From NCBI RefSeq assembly GCF_905171765.1, contig NC_053390.1:586360471-586424470 (forward strand): a stretch of 64,000 nucleotides of DNA, given 5' to 3'. Below, piece by piece: positions 34,988 to 46,180 of the stretch. The notes beneath the pieces are model-generated. The model was not told the origin of the DNA. It worked only from the letters and a program-made list of their open reading frames with translations, and made no database searches. Numbering within the stretch: position 1 is the stretch's first letter; the number at the start of each line of letters is the position of its first letter. Source of the DNA: Bufo bufo (Eukaryota; Chordata; Amphibia; Anura; Bufonidae). The position numbers were made by a program, and so were the translations under genes.

Positions 34988-35629
34988 GGGTACTTTCACA
35001 CTTGCGGCAGAGGATTCCGGCAGGCAGTTCCATCGCCGGAACTGCCTGCCGGATCCATCAAAATGCATGCAAACTGATGGCATTTGTCAGACGGATCAGG
35101 ATCCTGATCAGTCTGACAAATGCATTGAAATGCCAGATCCGTCTCTCCGTCATCCGGAAAAACGGATCCGTCATTTATTTTATTTTTTTGCGGTCTCAGC
35201 ATGCGCAGACCGCAAAAACGGATCCGTTTTGCCGGGGCCGGATCCAGAATTAATGCATGTCAATGGGAAAAAATGCCAGATCCGGCAATCCGCCAAGTGT
35301 TCCGGAATTTTGGGCGGAGATAAAACTGCAGCATGCTGTGGTATTATCTCCGTCCTAAAAAAAAGGCAAAAAGACTGAATTGAAGACATCCTGATGCATC
35401 CTGAACGGATTGCTCTCCATTCAGAATGCATTAGGATTAGTGTTGAGCGAACTTCTGATTTAAGTTCGGCGTCTAAAGTTCGGCTTCCGGTTAGCGAAGA
35501 ATCCCGATATGAATCCCGAGAAGTTCGCTCAACACTAATTAGGATAAAACTGATCAGTTATTTTCCGGTATTTAGACCCTAGGACGGAACTCAATGCCGG
35601 AAAAGAATAACGCTAGTGTGAAAGTACCC
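34988..35629. mobile_element. Harbinger-type MITE inserted in RT
   Basis: The ends gggtactttcacacttgcg and cgctagtgtgaaagtaccc are inverted; TTA flanks both sides (34985-34987, 35630-35632). Removing it restores the RT frame (LLG then YLLSS). The interior is rich in ggatccgt dyads. Confidence 0.85.
35438..35537. mobile_element. hAT-like MITE (100 bp) nested in the Harbinger-type MITE
   Basis: The ends tagtgttgagcgaacttc and gaagttcgctcaacacta are inverted. A perfect 8-bp duplication, attaggat, is at 35430-35437 and 35538-35545. Confidence 0.9.
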
Positions 35630-35632
35630 TTA

Positions 35633-36300
35633 CCTACTCTCATCTTCAGGTTTTCGTATGGATCCTAAAAAGGTCCGCGCTGTGTTGGACTGGTATCGAC
35701 CCAAAAATCTGAAAGCACTTATGCGATTTTTGGGGTTCACCCATTACTGTAAATTTATTTTGAACTACTCGACTGTTGTTAAACCGTTAACGGACATGAC
35801 TAGGAAAGGTTCGGATATCTCAGTCTGGTCTCATGAGGCATTACAAGCCTTTTCAGCTGTGAAGGAATGTTTTGATTCTGCTCCTATACTGGTGCAACCT
35901 GATGTGTCACAGCCATTTATTGTGGAAATTGATGCATCCGAGGTAGGGGTAGGAGCAGTCTTGTCGCAGGGTCCTTCACCTAGTAAATGGCGCACATGTT
36001 CTTTTTTTCTCTAAAAAGCTCTCAACTGCTGAAAGAAATTATGAAGTAGGTAATAGAGAGTTGCTGGCTATTAAGTTGGCTTTTGAGGAATGGCGTCATT
36101 GGTTGGAAGGAGCGATTCATCCTACTACGGTAATTACCGATCACAAAAATCTGGCTTACCTGGAGTCGGCTAAACGTCTCAACCCAAGGCAGGGCATATG
36201 GTCGTTGTTTTACTACCAGATTTAATTTCGTTGTCACCTATCGCCCTGGGGTTAAGAACATCAAAGCAGATGCTTTGTCGCATAGCTTTCCTGGGATGGG
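35633..36300 (+). pseudogene. Chromovirus RT end and RNase H remnant
   Basis: GFRMDPKKVRAVLDW leads into the RNase H domain: [53 protein letters not shown]. Frameshifts occur at the T run near 36008, near 36190, and at a G run near 36300. Confidence 0.85.
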
Positions 36301-36370
36301 GGGGGGGGGGTCGATTCAGAAGATCCTGGTCCAATATTAGCTGAAGTAATATCCGCCTTTTATTCCAAAT

Positions 36371-37463
36371 TTGAGGCAGAGGTGTTGGAGGTGTACCGGA
36401 TTCCTGTCCTCCGGGGAAGTTGTTTGTTCCTTCAGAACTACGGCTCAAGATGTTCGAGGACATCACTGTGAGGTTCTTACGGGACACCCTGGGAGCAGAT
36501 CCATGGTCGATCTCATTTCCCATAGATTCTGGTGGCCAGGGTTGCGTAAATGCGTTGAGGGCTATGTGTCAGCTCGTGAGACTTGTGCACGTTCCAAGGT
36601 GACACATACTTGGCCTTCAGGATCGCTACTTCCGTTGTCTATCCCGTCCCGACCTTGGACTCATTTATCCATGGACTTTATAACAGATTTGCCGAATTCC
36701 TCAGGGAAAACTGTGATTCTGGTGGTTGCTGATCGCTTCAGCAAAATGTCGCACTTTATAGCATTATCAGGTCTACCTAATGCTAAAACTCTCGCACAAG
36801 TGTTTGTCGATAACATCGTGAAACTACATAGTATCCCCTCTGATGTAGTGTCTGATAGAGGGACTCAGTTTGTTTCCAGATTCTGGAAGGCGTTTTGTAC
36901 TCGCCTGGGGGTACAATTGTCATTCTCTTCGGCGTTTCATCCTCTGTCGAACGGGCAGACTGAACACACTAACCAGAATCTGGAGACTTATTTGAGATGT
37001 TTTGTCTCGGAGAATCAAGAGGAGTGGTCTTCATTTTTGTCTTTGGCCGAGTTTGCCATAAATAACCGTAGACAGGAGTCCACTGATAAGTCGCCGTTTT
37101 TTGGGGCATATGGATTCCATCCACAGTTTGGCACATTTTCTGGTACTGAGAATTCTGGTATACCGGAGGAGGAAAGATTTTCCTCTTCTTTGTCATCTAT
37201 TTGGCGGAAAATTCAAAATAATTCTCTGTAGATCCCTTCAGTATCTTGTGCACTGGAAAGGGTACGGTCCAGAGGAGAGAATGTGGGTTCCAGCGGCCGA
37301 CGTTAATGCCATTTGCCTTGGGAAAGCCTTTCACAGGGCTCATCTGGATAAGGTCGGTCCTGGGTGTCCAGAGGTCACCCGTAGAAGGGGAGGTACTGTC
37401 ACGGTCCCTCCCATGACAGAGGTTAGAAGATCTGAGAGACTGGCGGCACGTGAGGTTATCTGA
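36371..37463 (+). pseudogene. Chromovirus integrase and chromodomain remnant
   Basis: The integrase zinc-binding part (HFWWP-like HRFWWPGLRKCVEG, CARSK) and the core (MDFITDLP, SDRGTQFVSRFWKAFC, QTEHTNQNLE) are readable in one frame to about 37231. A deletion then removes the GPY/F-type linker, and the frame shifts into a chromodomain ([16 protein letters not shown]). The product would insert element cDNA. The frame ends inside the 3' LTR, as in the relative at 4359-9650. Confidence 0.88.
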
Positions 37464-37665
37464 CAGTCTCTCTGTTTTCACTTGTTGCAGTGTTGTTGGT
37501 AATGACCACACCTCTTTTCAGGTGCAGCTTGTGGTCATTACTGCTGCTCTATTTAGTCTGGACTCACACTTCATACCATGAGCTTGATATTATCTGCCTG
37601 GAGTTGGAAGAGCTGGTGTGTGGTTCTTATCTGAGTTCCTGCTTATCCATTTTCTATTGAAAATA

Positions 37666-39215
37666 CAGTCCTGTCGAAAAGTTTAAGACCACTTGAAAAA
37701 TGGCAAAAAATCATATTTTACATTGTTGGATCTTAACAAGGTTCCAAGTAGAGCTTCAACATGCAACAAGAAAAAATTAGAGTGAGACAAAACATTTTTT
37801 GAGCATTCAATTAATTGAAAATAACGATTAAACTGAAACAGGCTGTTTTTCAGCTGATCAAAGTTTTAGGACCACATGCCTTTAAAAGGCCAAATCTGTG
37901 CAAAGATGTGGATTCATTATCATTTTCTGTCAGGTAGTCACACGTTGTGATGACAAAGGCAAAAAACTCTCCCTTTTTGAACGTGGTCGGGTTGTTGAAC
38001 TGCATAAGCAGGGTTTCTCACAGCGCGCCATCGCTGCTGAGGTGGGACGCAGTAAGACAGTCATTTGGAATTTCTTAAATGATCCTGAGGGTTATGGAAC
38101 AAAAAAGTCAAGTGGAAGACGCAAAAAAATTTCATCAGCACTGAGCCGGAGGATCCAATTGGCTGTCCGTCAAGACACTGGACGATCCTCAACCCAAATT
38201 AAGGCCCTTACTGGTGCTGACTGCAGCCCCATAACCATCAGACGGCATCTGAGACTGAAGGGCTTCGAAAACAAAAACGTCTTCAAAGACCTCGTCTCCT
38301 TGAACGCCACAGAACTGCTCGTTTGAACTTTGCAAGAGAGCACCAAACATGGGACATTCAAAAGGTGGAAGAAAGTTTTATTCTCTGTTGAGAAAAAATT
38401 TAACCTTGATGGTCCTGATGGTTTCCAACGTTACTGGCATGACAAGCAGATCCCACCTGAGATGTTTTCTACGCGCCACAGTGGAGGGGGCGCCATAATG
38501 GTCTGGGGTGCTTTTTCCTTCAGTGAAACAATGGAGCTTCAGGAAGTGCAGGGGCGTAAAACGGCTGCTGGCTATGTCCAGATGTTGCAGAGAGCATTCC
38601 TCATGACAGAGGGCCCTCGTCTGTGTGGTAACGACTGGGTTTTTCAACAGGACAATGCTACAGTACACAATGCCCGCAGGACAAGGGACTTCTTCCAGGA
38701 GAATAACATCACTCTTTTGGCCCATCCTGCGTGTTCCCCTGATCTAAATCCAATTGAGAACCTTTGGGGATGGATGGCAAGGGAAGTTTACAAAAATGGA
38801 CAACAGTTCCAGACAGTAGATGGCCTTCGTGCGGCCATCTTCACCACTTGGAGAAATGTTCCCACTCACCTCATGGAAACGCTTGCATCAAGCATGCCGA
38901 AACGAATTTTTGAAGTGATAAACAATAACGGTGGAGCTACTCATTAATGAGTTCATGTTTGGAAGTTGGATTTCTGTTTTGGGGGGGGTTTAGTTTTTTT
39001 TGGACCTAAACTTTTGATCAGCTGAAAAACAGCCTGTTTCAGTTTATTCGTTGTTTTCATTAAATTAAATTAAATGTTTAAAAAAATGTTTTGTCTTACT
39101 CCCATTTCTTCTTGTTGCATGTTGAAGCTCTACTTGGAACCTTGTTAAGATCCAGCCATGCTAAATATGTTTTTTTGCCATTTTTCAAGTGGTCTTAAAC
39201 TTTTGATCAGGACAG
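37666..39215 (+). mobile_element. Tc1-like transposon in the 3' LTR
   Basis: The ends cagtcctgtcgaaaagttta and aaacttttgatcaggacag are inverted, with TA at 37664-37665 and 39216-39217. Length 1550 bp. The long TIRs continue to about 37760 and from 39105. Confidence 0.93.
37950..38947 (+). pseudogene. Tc1 transposase, frameshifted and catalytically altered
   Basis: The DNA-binding part reads GKKLSLFERGRVVELHKQG and RAIAAEVGRSKTVIWNFL. The frame is lost near 38270 and regained near 38350. The catalytic part contains FSVEKKFNL where FSDEKKF is expected (first Asp replaced by Val), then [10 protein letters not shown] and [11 protein letters not shown] with 34 residues between the second Asp and the Glu. 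Two frameshifts plus the Asp change make it inactive. Confidence 0.9.
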
Positions 39216-39542
39216 TAAGTGTACTTCGCTTTGTAATTTGTTGTTCTCTATTGCTCGCTGTTAACTAGGCCTCAGGGAGATGCTGGTTCGTTCATCTGGG
39301 AAGGAACCAGTAGTCTCAGACCCTGTCACTATTCCTAGGGATTTTCAGGGTTACTAGGGCCTTGGTTTACGGTGTATGAATATTCCCACCTTCAGGGTCT
39401 ATTCATACTGACAGGAGTCAGGGCTAGGTCTAGGGCTTCCTAGGTGGTCACCCTTTCCTTAGCCTTGAGGCCTAGTTCCTGGTCATTTTTGTTCTGTGGT
39501 TCTTCTGGTGTTTATCCCCTCCCCCCATATTGTGACAAAATC

Positions 39543-40127
39543 CTTCTATTGCTAACAGTTGGGCATGTGGCTAACAAGTAAGAGTTTCTGCTTCCCATAA
39601 AGCAGGTCTTGAACTTAAAACTTAAATATACAGGGGTATTCCCAAGCATTGTCAAAATGTTGAAGGGCTTCCACCCCCTGCCTCCATTGTTAGAGTGTGA
39701 CCTGGAACCTATTGAGCACAGCAGGGAGAGCTGAAAGGTCCATCCCCAACCCCTGGGGACTATATAGAGCACAGAAAGGATTCCTTACAGCACAGACCAA
39801 AAATATAGTAGGTCGGTCAGTCAGTCTAGATTTATATTTTGATTAATTGCCCAGCCCTACAAATGACTCTTAGCTGATGAATGGTCTGCCTCTAACATAT
39901 GGATGCCCTAGAAAGTAATAGAGAAAGGTATTTAATACACATCTATCACCTTAGTTTCTCCCAATACAAGAACCAAAGATTTGAGTAACAGATCAGGGCT
40001 TCAAGCTGCCCCTTGTCCCTATTGCTACTCTCTCCACCTGGCTCAGCTTGATTGACCCTTCTACTTGTGCCCATTTTTTTTATTTATTACTGTGGTGTTT
40101 CAGAGTACATATACATAAAAACATACA
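39543..40127. other. Intronic sequence, no feature recognised
   Basis: Sequence between the older chromovirus and the next Tc1. No exon or repeat identified. Confidence 0.5.
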
Positions 40128-40129
40128 TA

Positions 40130-41062
40130 CAGTGCTGCCCATAATTATTCATACACCTGGCAAATTTTGAATTAAAGTTACTTTTATTCAACCAGCATGT
40201 AATTTTTTGATGGGAAATGACATAGGCGTCTCCCAAAAGATAATAAAACGATGGACAAGAGGCATTATTGTGGGAAAAAAACATCTCAGCTTTTATTTAC
40301 ATTTGAGCAAAAAGTGTCCAGTCCAAAATTATTCATACCCTTCTCAATAATCAATTGAAAAGCCTTTATTGGCTATTACAGCAATCAAACGCTTCCTATA
40401 ATTGCAGATCAGCTTTTTGCATGTCTCCACAGGTATTTTTGCCCATTCATCTTTAGCAATGAGCTCCAAATCTTTCAGGTTGGAGGGTCTTCTTGCCATC
40501 ACCCTGATCTTTAGCTCCCTCCAAAGATTCTCAATTGGATTCAAGTCTGGACTCTGGCTGGGCCACTCCAAAACGTTAATGTTGTTGTCTGCTAACCATT
40601 TCTTCACCACTTTTGCTGTGTGTTTTTGGTCATTGTCATGCTGAAATGTCCACTGGTGCCCAAGGCCAAGTTTCTCTGCAGACTGCCTGATGTTGTCATT
40701 GAGAATCCTCATGTATTTCTCTTTTTTCATGGTGCCGTTTACTGTGATTAGGTTCCCTGGTCCATTAGCTAAAAAACACCCCCAAAGCATTAGGTTCCCA
40801 CCACCATGTTTGACAGTGGGGATGGTGTGCTTTGGGTTGAAGGCTTCTCCTTTTTTACGCCAACTGGACACTTTTTGCTCAAATGTAAATAAAAGCTGAG
40901 AAATGTTTTTTTTTTTCCTCACAATAATGCATCTTGTACATTGTCTTATTGTCTTTTGGGAGACACCTATGTCATTTCCCGTCAAAAAATTACTTGCTGG
41001 TTGAATAAAAGTAACTTTAAGTCAAAATTTGCCTGGGGTATGAATAATTATGGGCAGCACTG
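40130..41062 (-). mobile_element. Internally deleted Tc1-like transposon (933 bp)
   Basis: The ends cagtgctgcccataattatt and aataattatgggcagcactg are exact inverses; TA lies at 40128-40129 and 41063-41064. The TIRs continue inward for about 200 bp with small differences. At 933 bp it is shorter than a full Tc1 (about 1.6 kb). Confidence 0.93.
40344..40985 (-). pseudogene. Tc1 transposase, C-terminal part only
   Basis: The open frame on the minus strand ends FSIDY at 40344. It contains HGGGNLMLWGCF, QHDNDQKHTAKV (second catalytic Asp) and [11 protein letters not shown] (Glu). The paired-type DNA-binding domain and first catalytic Asp are missing: the first about 45 codons are translated TIR sequence. 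This fits a deletion derivative mobilised in trans. Confidence 0.88.
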
Positions 41063-41064
41063 TA

Positions 41065-42056
41065 TGTAATGAGGGAGCCTGAGGGCTGAAACCAACAACG
41101 ATTCCTAGAATGAGGAGAGAGAAGTGCTCGCATATCGCGCTCTCTCCTTTTTGCAGAAGTCAGAATTTGAGACGGGCCCACAGACTTCCATTCAGTCCAT
41201 CTCCTACAGCAAGGATAGAAAGCGAGATATGTGAGCTGTTCTATCTCCTCGTTTCAGCGATCGATGGGGGTCTCAGTACCCCCATCGATCAAAACTTTTG
41301 ATAAGTCTCCATGACATATCAAAAGTTTTTTGAAAACTTAGTGACCATTTAACATATTATTACACAGAATATACAGAGCACACAATATTAGCCAAGTGGT
41401 TTATATGTTGTGGTTGATTGTTACAATAGATAGATAATAACAATCACTAAACAAAAGTTATTTGTGTCAGGAACATTAGTTAGCACCACTGATGAACATT
41501 TGTTCGCAATTTGTGTAGTGCAGCTGCTCCAATACAAAGTAAATGAGTGATTGAGTTATACAAACTGCATAGGCGTCCTATGTGTGGACACTGTAGCGCA
41601 CTTTACAGAACAGAGCATGCTACATCTGAGTATAGTATATATTATATATAATAGTATACTATATATACTATGTATACTATACTATATATAATAGAATATA
41701 TATATATAAATATTTATAAACACACATACAGTATATATAATTAACCTTGTTCGTACGAATTTTAGATAAATATTAACGGATTATTAAAGAGAGTTTGATG
41801 ACAATGAGCTAAATCACAGATTTTAGTTGTATTTAATAACAGGGCAGATATAATCTATTATTAAATCAATAGAGGTTATAATTAAAATTCTGGTACATTG
41901 CCAATTCCGTAACAAAATTGACAATTTCCAGCTACTTTGATACAACTGTTAGAAAGAAGAGTGCAGCCAAGTTACAATTATGCGAGTGGCAGTTGAAATT
42001 AGCTAAATGAGACTTCACATTACCAAACTGAAGGTGATCTGGTATCTATAGCTATA
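41065..42056. other. Intronic sequence with AT microsatellite
   Basis: About 41633-41745 is a TA-rich low-complexity tract. A small dyad, gatgggggtctcagtacccccatc, lies at 41263-41286. No exon seen. Confidence 0.6.
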
Positions 42057-42058
42057 TA

Positions 42059-43642
42059 CACTGCTCAAAAAAATAAAGGGAACACTTAAATAACACAATG
42101 TAACTCCAAGTCAATCACACTTCTGTGAAATCAAACTGTCCACTTAGGAAGCAACAACTGAGTGACAATCAATTTCACATGCTGTTGTGCAAATGGGATA
42201 GACAACAGGTGGAAATTATAGGCAATTAGCAAGACACCCCCAATAAAGGAGTGGTTCTGCAGGTGGTAACCACAGACCACTTCTCAATTCCTATGCTTCC
42301 TGGCTGATGTTTTGGTCACTTTTGAATGCTGGCAGTGCTTTCACTCTAGTGGTAGCATGAGACGGAGTCTACAACCCACACAAGTGGCTCAGGTAGTGCA
42401 GCTTATCCAGGATGGCACATCAATGCGAGCTGTGGCAAGAAGGTTTGCTGTGTCTGTCAGCGTAGTGTCCAGAGCATGGAGGCGCTACCAGGAGACAGGC
42501 CAGTACATCAGGGGACGTGGAGGAGGCCGTAGGAGGGCAACAACCCAGCAGCAGGACCGCTACCTCCGCCTTTATGCAAGGAGGAACAGGAGGAGCACTG
42601 CCAGAGCCCTGCAAAATGACCTCCAGCAGGCCACAAATGTGCATGTGTCTGCTCAAACAGTCAGAAACAGACTCCATGAGGGTGATATGAGGGCCCGACG
42701 TCCACAGGTGGGGGTTGTGCTTACAGCCCAACACCGTGCAGGACGTTTGGCATTTGCCAGAGAACACCAAGGTTGGCAAATTCGCCACTGGCGCCCTGTG
42801 CTCTTCACAGATGAAAGCAGGTTCCCACTGAGCACATGTGACAGATGTGACAGAGTCTGGAGACGCCGTGGAGAACGTTCTGATGCCTGCAACATCCTCC
42901 AGCATGACCGGTTTGGCATTGGGTCAGTAATGGTGTGGGGTGGCATTTCTTTGGAGGGCCGAACAGCCCTCCATGTGCTCGCCAGAGGTAGCCTGACTGC
43001 CATTAGGTACCGAGATGAGATCCTCAGACCCCTTGTGAGACCATATGCTGGTGCGGTTGGCCCTGGGTTGCTCCTAAGGCAAGACAATGCTAGACCTCAT
43101 GTGGCTGGAGTGTGTCAGCAGTTCCTGCAAGATGAAGGCATTGATGCTATGGACTGGCCCGCCCGTTCCCCAGACCTCAATTCAATTGAGCACATCTGGG
43201 ACATCATGTCTCGCTCTATCCACCAACGTCACGTTGCACCACAGACTGTCCAGGAGTTGGCAGATGCTTTAGTCCAGGTCTGGGAGGAGATCCCTCAGGA
43301 GACCGTCCGCCACCTCATCAGGAGCATGCACAGGCGTTGTAGGGAGGTCATACAGGCACGTGGAGGCCACACACACTACTGAGCCTCATTTTGACTTGTT
43401 TTAAGGACATTACATCAAAGTTGGATCAGCCTGTAGTGTGTTTTTCCACTTTATTTTTGAGTGTGACTCCAAATCCAGACCTCCATGGGTTAAAAAATTT
43501 GATTTCCATTTTTTTTATTTTTGTGTGATTTTGTTGTCAACACATTCAACTATGTAAAGAACAAAGTATTTCAGAAAAATATTTAATTAATTCAGATCTA
43601 GGATGTGTTATTTTTGTGTTCCCTTTATTTTTTTGAGCAGTA
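42059..43642 (+). mobile_element. Tc1-like transposon with intact transposase
   Basis: The ends cactgctcaaaaaaataaag and ctttatttttttgagcagta are inverse except for the last base. TA is at 42057-42058 and 43643-43644. The 1584-bp element holds one uninterrupted transposase gene. From memory this family, with the same ends, is abundant in fishes and was reported as horizontally transferred between teleosts and lampreys. Confidence 0.92.
42357..43382 (+). CDS. Tc1 transposase (DD34E), 341 aa, open
   Basis: Cut-and-paste transposase acting on the TIRs at 42059 and 43642. I chose ATG 42357 ([18 protein letters not shown]) over the in-frame ATG at 42312 because the family N-terminus begins with the paired-type domain. 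The domains are a first helix-turn-helix ([19 protein letters not shown]), a GRGGGRRR linker (AT-hook/GRRR-like), and a second helix-turn-helix ([13 protein letters not shown]). The catalytic triad lies in [15 protein letters not shown] and [11 protein letters not shown], with 34 residues between the last two acidic residues. Length is normal for Tc1 (about 340 aa). No stop or frameshift is present, so it may be functional. Confidence 0.92.
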   Translation: MRRSLQPTQVAQVVQLIQDGTSMRAVARRFAVSVSVVSRAWRRYQETGQYIRGRGGGRRRATTQQQDRYLRLYARRNRRSTARALQNDLQQATNVHVSAQTVRNRLHEGDMRARRPQVGVVLTAQHRAGRLAFAREHQGWQIRHWRPVLFTDESRFPLSTCDRCDRVWRRRGERSDACNILQHDRFGIGSVMVWGGISLEGRTALHVLARGSLTAIRYRDEILRPLVRPYAGAVGPGLLLRQDNARPHVAGVCQQFLQDEGIDAMDWPARSPDLNSIEHIWDIMSRSIHQRHVAPQTVQELADALVQVWEEIPQETVRHLIRSMHRRCREVIQARGGHTHY

Positions 43643-43644
43643 TA

Positions 43645-44430
43645 CAATTAACGCACAAGCACAGCTCAAAATGACAAAAAACCAAAAAAGAAGAGAAGTG
43701 TTCAAGTAAATAACCCCTGCCAGAAAAAGCCAGTTTTCACCTTTTTAAAAAAACTGACATATGTCACTTTATGTGGTAATAACTTTGAAATGCTTTTACG
43801 TATCCAAGCAACCATGAGACAGTTTTTTTTTCGGGACACACCATATCTTCATTTGTAATTTTTTTTATTTTAATTTCTCTGCTTTTACAACAGATATTTC
43901 AAACTTTACAAAATAGTTATTAATTAACATTAACTATATGTCTACTTTATGTTGCCATCATTTCAGGATTTCTTATTAGAACGTTAGAAGGCTTAGAATT
44001 TTAGAAGCAATTTTTGACATTTTCAAGAAAATTTCCAAAACTGACTATAGGCTTCTATAATACAAAACACCCATCAATTACCCCATTTTAAAAACTACAC
44101 CCCTCAAATTATTCAAATCTGATTTCAGAAACGTTGTTAACCTTTTAGATGTTCCACAGGAATGGCCACTATGTCTAAAGATTGGCGCCACTTCTTGGTT
44201 TGTACAGATCACTTTACTGCAGTTAACTCATTCTAATCCTGCCTGTAATTATATCACCTATGTATAGATAAGGCAAGAACCTCCATTCACAATAGGTGAT
44301 TGTGAGAGCTTATCTAGTGTTTCCTTGTACAAAGACCTCTGCACAGGTCACAGAGCATGACTAGAAAACGCTCCCATAGAAGTCCATGGGGCTGCCATAA
44401 AGCAATTTTCTTAATGCTTTTGAAATGCTG
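43645..44430. repeat. Decayed TTAA-class repeat and intronic sequence
   Basis: About 43700-44160 resembles the AT-rich interior of the CCCCTTAAGGACC class: gtcactttatgtggtaataa is inverse-like to the segment near 15750-15780. No clear termini. The rest holds nothing recognisable. Confidence 0.5.
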
Positions 44431-44434
44431 TTAA

Positions 44435-44792
44435 AGGGAACCTGTCACCGGGATTTTGGGTATATAGCTGAGGACATGGGTTGCTAGATGGCCGCTAGCA
44501 CATCCGCAATACCCAGTCCCCATAGCTCTGTGTGCTTTTATTGTGCAACAAAAACAATTTTATACATATGCAAATTAACCTGAGATGAGTCAGAGCTTGA
44601 AAATATGACTCTTCTCTGGTCACACAAGTAAGATATGACTCTTTTATGTTAATTTGCATATGTATTAAATCGTTTTTTTTACACAATAAAAGCACACAGA
44701 GCTATGGGGACTGGGTATTGCGGATGTGCTAGCGGCCATCTAGCAACCCATGTCCTCAGCTCTATACCCAAAATCCCTGTGACAGGTTCCCT
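44435..44792. mobile_element. TTAA-flanked palindromic MITE (358 bp)
   Basis: The ends agggaacctgtcaccgggat and atccctgtgacaggttccct are inverted, with TTAA at 44431-44434 and 44793-44796. The arms of about 125 bp are nearly complementary (ggccgctagcacatccgcaa mirrored at 44722-44741). Confidence 0.9.
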
Positions 44793-44796
44793 TTAA

Positions 44797-45532
44797 AGGG
44801 TTTCTGTCACCCTGCAAAACTCTTTTTTTTTTTATGGGATAGTTAAATTGCTCATAGTGCGATATAGCAGAATATAATGCTCTTACTTACTTTCATGCGG
44901 CCGATTCTTTATAAAACGAACTTTTATAATATGTAAATGAGGGCTCTACCAGCAAGTAGGGCGTCTACTTGCTGGTAGCTGCTGCAGAAATCCGCCCCCT
45001 CGCCGTGTTGATTGACAGGGCCAGCCGTGATCTCCTCCTCCGGCCGGCCCTGTCAGTAATTCAAAAATCGCGCGCCTCGCGTCATTCGGCGCAGGCGCTT
45101 TGAGATGAGAAGGCTCGTATCCTCAGCACTCCCTCAGTGCGCCTGCGCCGATGACGTCTTCTCTTTCGGTGATGTCATCGGCGCAGGCGCACTGAGGGAG
45201 TGCTGAGGATACGAGCCTCCTCATCTCAAAGCGCCTGCGCCGAATGACGCGAGGCGCGCGATTTTTGAATTACTGACAGGGCCGGCCGGAGGAGGAGATC
45301 ACGGCTGGCCCTGTCAATCAACACGGCGAGGGGGCGGATTTCTGCAGCAGCTACCAGCAAGTAGACGCCCTACTTGCTGGTAGAGCCCTCATTTACATAT
45401 TATAAAAGTTCGTTTTATAAAGAATCGGCCGCATGAAAGTAAGTAAGAGCATTATATTCTGCTATATCGCACTATGAGCAATCTAACTATCCCAAAAAAA
45501 AAAAATGAGTTTTGCAGGGTGACAGAAACCCT
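44797..45532. mobile_element. TTAA-flanked near-perfect palindrome (736 bp)
   Basis: Terminal agggtttctgtcaccctgca is mirrored by tgcagggtgacagaaaccct at the right end. The left TTAA (44793-44796) is shared with the preceding MITE; the right is 45533-45536. The arms of about 360 bp differ at only a few positions by eye, around a loop of about 12 nt (45159-45170). No protein is encoded. Confidence 0.93.
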
Positions 45533-45690
45533 TTAAGAACAGCTCAGGCAAGATGGCCATCCCATAATCATGCTCAGGAAATAGAAGAAATAAATCTGCA
45601 ATAAGAATAAAAACAGCTAGAAAAAAAAGAGATGTGTATCTATCTGATTTTAACTGGCAGCTAAAAATTTTGGTGACACATTTCCTTTAC

Positions 45691-46176
45691 AGGAAACCTG
45701 TCATCAACTTTATGCTGACCTCACTGTCGACAACATAAAATAGTGACAGAATTGCTGATTTCAGCGGTGTGTCACTCATGAGCCAATAGTAAGTAGTTGC
45801 CGAGAACTACAGTAGCTTTATAATAATTACAGCCCAGGCCTTGAAAAGAGTCAAATCTACTTGAGAAGAGTCATGGTTATTCATAATCTCCTGCTCTCCC
45901 CATCCATCTGCTGATGATTGGCAGTTCTCTCCTAGAGAGAAAGGGAGAAAACTAGGTAGAAGACTGTCAGTCATCAGCAGGTGGGCAGGAGAGCAGGAAT
46001 TTATGAATAACCAGGACTCTTCTCAGGTGGCTGTGACTCTTTTCCAGGCCCAGTATGCAACAATTGTGATGTTTGTTCTCAGCAACTACTTACTTTTAAC
46101 TTATAATTGACAGACCGCTGAAATTAACTGACCTATCTCTACTTTATGCTGCCTTTAGTATGGGCACAGGTTCCCT
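45691..46176. repeat. Decayed TTAA-type palindromic MITE
   Basis: The ends aggaaacctgtcatcaactt and ggcacaggttccc are inverse-like; flanks are TTAC (45687-45690) and TTAA (46177-46180). Mirrored internal blocks: gaagagtcatggttattcat and tgaataaccaggactcttc. Confidence 0.7.
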
Positions 46177-46180
46177 TTAA

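Larger units (their letters stand above)
31644..39537 (+). mobile_element. Older Ty3/Gypsy chromovirus with four later insertions
   Basis: The LTRs begin TGTCAC and end TGTAACA or TGTGACA, and the target duplication AAATC flanks the element at 31639-31643 and 39538-39542. The LTRs (31644-32229; 37397-39537 minus a Tc1) are about 586 and 589 bp, with several scattered differences, so it is older than the element at 4359-9650. The same layout of gag, protease, RT, RNase H, integrase and chromodomain is present but broken. It holds an L1 fragment (34072-34686), a MITE (34988-35629) with a MITE inside it (35438-35537), and a Tc1 (37666-39215). Confidence 0.93.
37397..39537 (+). repeat. 3' LTR of the older chromovirus, split by Tc1
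   Basis: Without the Tc1 (37666-39215) and one TA copy the LTR is about 589 bp. A polypurine tract (agaaggggaggtac) precedes it at 37383-37396. Confidence 0.9.

Noticed and set aside
42420..43087. Minus ORFs of 144-161 codons opposite the Tc1 transposase
   Set aside because: Antisense shadows of the intact transposase frame.
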